Origin: Prevotellaceae bacterium | Lineage (GTDB): Bacteria > Bacteroidota > Bacteroidia > Bacteroidales > UBA932 | DNA: 8,000 nt | NCBI GenBank assembly: GCA_031290755.1 | Contig: JAITMY010000041.1 | Span: 1 to 8,000, forward strand | Direction: 5' to 3' | Shown here: one piece after another, positions 5,990-8,000 of the stretch | Layout of the letters: every line of letters begins with the position of its first letter | Position numbering within the stretch: the stretch's first letter is position 1 | Notes under the pieces: generated by a model | Database searches by the model: none | What the model saw: the letters and a program-made list of their open reading frames with translations, nothing else | Told to the model about the DNA's origin: nothing | Made by a program: the position numbers and the translations under genes

Positions 5990-7762
5990 ATGGAAAATAA
6001 TCAGAATGAACCACAGGCTTACCGTCCGCGCACCGGTAGGCTGGAGAGTAAAAATGTTGCGCCTGCCGAACAGACGCCTCACGTAGAGGAAGTTGTCGAG
6101 CGCCCCGCGCCAACCTTTCAAGCGCCACCGGCGCACGAGGTAGGCGACGAGCGACCGGCAAGGCGAACCCCCACGCGGGAAAGCTTTTTCAAAAACCGCA
6201 CCCCGCAGGGCGAGGCGGAGGGCGACCGGCCACGCTACAACGACGACCGGCCACGCCGCGACAGCCGCCCCACATCCGGCTACGGCAGCGACCGACCCCG
6301 CTACGGCGACCGCTTTGGCGGCGACAAGCCGCGCAGCTACAGCAGCTACCGCGACAACCGCGATGGCCGGCGCGACGACTACGACCGGCCACGCCGCCCC
6401 GCCGGCAGCGACGGCTTCGACAGGCCAAAAAGCGACGCTGGCTTCGATAAGTTCCGCAGCGAAAGGCCACAGCGCCGCGACTTTAGCAGCTTCCAGAAGC
6501 CGGACGGCGACCGGCCACCCTTCCGTAAGCCCTTCGGCAGCCGCGACGACCGGCCGGCGTGGCGCGACGACAAGCCCCGCCGCGACCAGCCCTTCGGCGA
6601 GCGCCGCAGCTTCGACAGCAGGGGGGGAGGCGGCTTCCGGCACGACGACCGGCCATCGGCCCCCCGCAAACCCTACGGCGAGCGGGACTCCTACGAGGCA
6701 CGCCCGCCACGCTACGGCGACCGTCGCGACGATAGCCCCCGCCCCGCGCGGTACGGCGACCGGCACGACGACGGCTCCCGCCCGCCGCGCTACTCGGACA
6801 GGCGCGATGATGGCCCCCGTCCGCCACGCTACTCGGACAGGCGCGATGATGGCTCCCGTCCGCCACGCTACTCAGACCGGCGCGACGACAGCCCCCGCCC
6901 CGCGCGCTACGGCGACCGCTACGATGACCGCTCGCGGCCACCACGCTACGACGATCGACGTGACGACCGGCGCGACAACCGCTACGACGACAGCGCACGC
7001 CCGCCGCGGAAGCCCCCCGTGGAAATTCAGGTGAAAGACCCCAACTCGCCCATTCGCCTCAACAAGTTCATCGCCAACTCCGGCGTGTGCTCGCGCCGCG
7101 AGGCCGACGAGTACATCCAGCGGGGCGACATCACCGTGAACGGCACGGTGGTAAAGGAGCTGGGCGTGAAGGTGCAGCCCACCGACGAAATCTGCTGGCA
7201 CGGCGAAAAGCTGTCTGGCGAAAAAAAGGTGTACCTCGTGCTCAACAAGCCCAAGGGCTACGTTACCACCGTGGAAGACCCCCACGCCGACCGCACGGTG
7301 ATGGACCTCATCGCCGGCGCCTGCTCCGAGCGCGTGTACCCCGTGGGGCGCTTGGATAAGAACACCTCCGGCGTGCTCCTCTTCACCAACGACGGCGACC
7401 TGACCAAGCAGCTCACGCACCCCAGCTACAACAAGCGAAAGGTCTATCAGATAACGCTGGACAAAACGCTCAAAAAGGAGGACATGGACAAGCTCGTGGA
7501 GGGCGTGGAGCTGGAGGACGGCATGGCCGTGGCCGACGAGGTGGGCTACACCAACCTCGACGACAAGGCCGAGGTGGGGCTGGAGATACACTCGGGCCGC
7601 AACCGCGTGGTGCGCCGCATGTTCGAGGCGCTCGGCTACGAGGTGCAAAAGCTCGACCGCGTGTATTTTGCCGGGCTAACCAAGAAATCGCTGGAGCGCG
7701 GCAAGTGGCGCAAGCTAAACCCTAAGGAGATAAGCATCCTCAAAATGGGCGCCTACGAGTAG
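5990..7762 (+). CDS. rluB: rRNA pseudouridine synthase (RluB/RsuA family) with long Arg/Asp-rich N-terminal arm
   Basis: A 590-aa protein, more than twice the length of the enzyme core. Residues 1 to about 345 are low-complexity sequence rich in Arg, Asp, Pro, Gly and Tyr, almost certainly disordered, and include a tandem 13-residue repeat at 241-326. The enzyme begins near residue 355. An S4 RNA-binding domain (IRLNKFIANSGVCSRREADE) comes first. The pseudouridine synthase domain follows, with KPKGYVTT and the catalytic loop VGRLDKNTSG, whose nucleophile is Asp456. A further family segment, HSGRNRVVRRMFEALGYEV, lies near 530-550. It isomerises a uridine in ribosomal RNA, by analogy with RluB in the large subunit, though RsuA or RluE/F-like specificity is not excluded. 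The basic, Tyr-containing arm could bind RNA or promote condensation; that is inference. Long charged arms on this enzyme are common in Bacteroidota. The ATG at 5990 follows a -7 box by about 20 bases. Confidence 0.93.
   Translation: MENNQNEPQAYRPRTGRLESKNVAPAEQTPHVEEVVERPAPTFQAPPAHEVGDERPARRTPTRESFFKNRTPQGEAEGDRPRYNDDRPRRDSRPTSGYGSDRPRYGDRFGGDKPRSYSSYRDNRDGRRDDYDRPRRPAGSDGFDRPKSDAGFDKFRSERPQRRDFSSFQKPDGDRPPFRKPFGSRDDRPAWRDDKPRRDQPFGERRSFDSRGGGGFRHDDRPSAPRKPYGERDSYEARPPRYGDRRDDSPRPARYGDRHDDGSRPPRYSDRRDDGPRPPRYSDRRDDGSRPPRYSDRRDDSPRPARYGDRYDDRSRPPRYDDRRDDRRDNRYDDSARPPRKPPVEIQVKDPNSPIRLNKFIANSGVCSRREADEYIQRGDITVNGTVVKELGVKVQPTDEICWHGEKLSGEKKVYLVLNKPKGYVTTVEDPHADRTVMDLIAGACSERVYPVGRLDKNTSGVLLFTNDGDLTKQLTHPSYNKRKVYQITLDKTLKKEDMDKLVEGVELEDGMAVADEVGYTNLDDKAEVGLEIHSGRNRVVRRMFEALGYEVQKLDRVYFAGLTKKSLERGKWRKLNPKEISILKMGAYE
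6710..6967 (+). repeat. In-frame 39-bp tandem repeat in rluB (about 6.6 copies)
   Basis: Units start at 6710, 6749, 6788, 6827, 6866, 6905 and 6944 and encode the 13-residue pattern R-Y-(G/S/D)-D-R-(R/H/Y)-D-D-x-x-R-P-(A/P). The units at 6788-6826 and 6827-6865 differ by a single C/T change, a sign of recent duplication. Because 39 is a multiple of 3, gain or loss of a unit keeps the enzyme in frame. The array lies wholly in the disordered arm, about 28 residues before the S4 domain. Confidence 0.93.
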
Positions 7763-7765
7763 GCG
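7750..7765 (+). terminator. Hairpin spanning the rluB stop codon (weak)
   Basis: CGCCTA (7750-7755) and TAGGCG (7760-7765) form a perfect 6-bp stem with a 4-base loop, overlapping the TAG stop at 7760-7762. A second GC palindrome, GGGCGCCC (7765-7772), follows. There is no T-tract, so intrinsic termination is doubtful; it may only protect or pause the transcript end. Confidence 0.25.
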
Positions 7766-7788
7766 GGCGCCCCTAACCATTACCGCAT

Positions 7789-7875
7789 ATGGCCACAAAA
7801 CCAACCTCTACCCGCGTGCGCAGCGTGCTGTCGTTTGACTACGCGCTGAAGCGCCTGCTGCGGCAAAAGGCCAAC
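7789..7875 (+). pseudogene. Remnant of an Rpn-family nuclease / putative transposase gene (N-terminal fragment)
   Basis: Starting at the ATG at 7789, the first 29 codons give a peptide with RVRSVLSFDYALKRLLRQKAN. This resembles the conserved N-terminus of Bacteroidota Rpn (recombination-promoting nuclease, PD-(D/E)XK) proteins, where FDxAxKRLLRxKAN is normally followed by a phrase like FxVLEGFLSxLL. Here the similarity stops at codon 29. The next codons read SAIWTARDKGSEN and then run into AT-rich sequence that carries a promoter. The frame stays open to the window edge, but none of the catalytic domain is present, so this looks like a 5' stub left by a deletion. The break lies around 7876. 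The unexplained bases 7876-7929 include a small hairpin, TCTGG/CCAGA (7883-7896). Family assignment rests on a short segment and is therefore moderate. Confidence 0.6.
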
Positions 7876-7929
7876 TCCGCCATCTGGACGGCCAGAGACA
7901 AGGGCAGCGAAAATATTTTTCCCCCACCC

Positions 7930-7961
7930 CTTGCATATTTCAAAACATTTCCCTACCTTTG
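7930..7961 (+). promoter_or_regulatory. Bacteroidota-type promoter for a gene beyond the window
   Basis: CTTG (7930-7933) and TACCTTTG (7954-7961) are separated by 20 bases. They match the Bacteroidota primary-sigma pattern TTTG-N19-21-TAnnTTTG, with one mismatch in the -33 box and none in the -7 box. Transcription should start around 7966-7968 and read out of the window. The visible leader is AT-rich with no start codon that can be judged. This is the best promoter in the window. Confidence 0.65.
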
Positions 7962-8000
7962 CCACCGTTGTGTAAATAACGCTAACAAAAATATATATGT

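Noticed and set aside
5948..6766. N-terminal extension of HemW to about 655 residues
   Set aside because: The extra 273 residues are antisense to the repeat-rich part of rluB and are Ala/Val-rich noise. HemW proteins begin next to the LHIPFC motif at 5947.
6315..7034. Thr/Ala-rich plus-strand frame overlapping rluB
   Set aside because: This is a shifted frame of the Arg/Asp repeat region. The rluB frame continues into conserved S4 and catalytic domains.
6872..7648. 258-residue minus-strand frame opposite the pseudouridine synthase core
   Set aside because: It is a His/Val/Leu-rich antisense shadow of conserved coding sequence, with no recognisable family.
7780..7965. 61-residue minus-strand frame at the right end
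   Set aside because: It is antisense to the Rpn stub and its downstream promoter region and resembles no known family.

Overview
The window looks like a chromosomal stretch of a G+C-rich member of the Bacteroidota, most likely Bacteroidales. Several things point there. Candidate promoters follow the Bacteroidota TAnnTTTG -7 box, and genes lack clear Shine-Dalgarno sequences. The protein families are typical of the phylum: a AAA-ATPase-like/PDDEXK_9 protein, a GlmM starting MPLIKSISGIRGTVGG, a pseudouridine synthase with a very long Arg/Asp-rich N-terminal extension, and a trace of a Bacteroidota-type Rpn nuclease. This is family recognition by eye, not a database result.

Layout. Bases 1-684 (+) are the C-terminal part of a AAA-ATPase-like/PD-(D/E)XK protein that begins outside the window. 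Bases 688-918 hold an intergenic minisatellite of eleven 21-bp units between the convergent 3' ends of that gene and glmM. A run of minus-strand genes follows, in transcription order: hemW (5947-4799), a DNA methyltransferase (4616-3846), an MvaI/BcnI-type restriction endonuclease (3844-3062), a secreted glucosaminidase (2994-2386) and glmM (2349-949). Across a 42-bp gap, hemW is divergent from an RluB/RsuA-type rRNA pseudouridine synthase (5990-7762, +). The right end has a short remnant of an Rpn-family nuclease gene (7789-7875) and then a good Bacteroidota promoter (7930-7961) reading out of the window.

How the parts fit. GlmM makes glucosamine-1-phosphate for UDP-GlcNAc, and the gene just upstream encodes a peptidoglycan-cleaving glucosaminidase, so these two form a small cell-wall pair. 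HemW and the pseudouridine synthase are housekeeping genes. The methyltransferase and endonuclease form a compact Type II restriction-modification (R-M) unit. They are strikingly AT-rich compared with everything around them, which suggests acquisition by horizontal transfer into the hemW-glucosaminidase interval.

The most unusual non-coding sequence is the 182-bp gap between hemW and the methyltransferase. One sequence arm occurs there three times (two copies in one orientation, one inverted), so two mutually exclusive hairpins are possible in the leader of the R-M operon. An 8-bp direct repeat with an 11-bp period lies closer to the methyltransferase start. The next most interesting points are the 21-bp array, the endonuclease's Asn where MvaI and BcnI have a catalytic Asp, and the repeat-rich disordered arm of the pseudouridine synthase. 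I found no clearly new multi-gene system.
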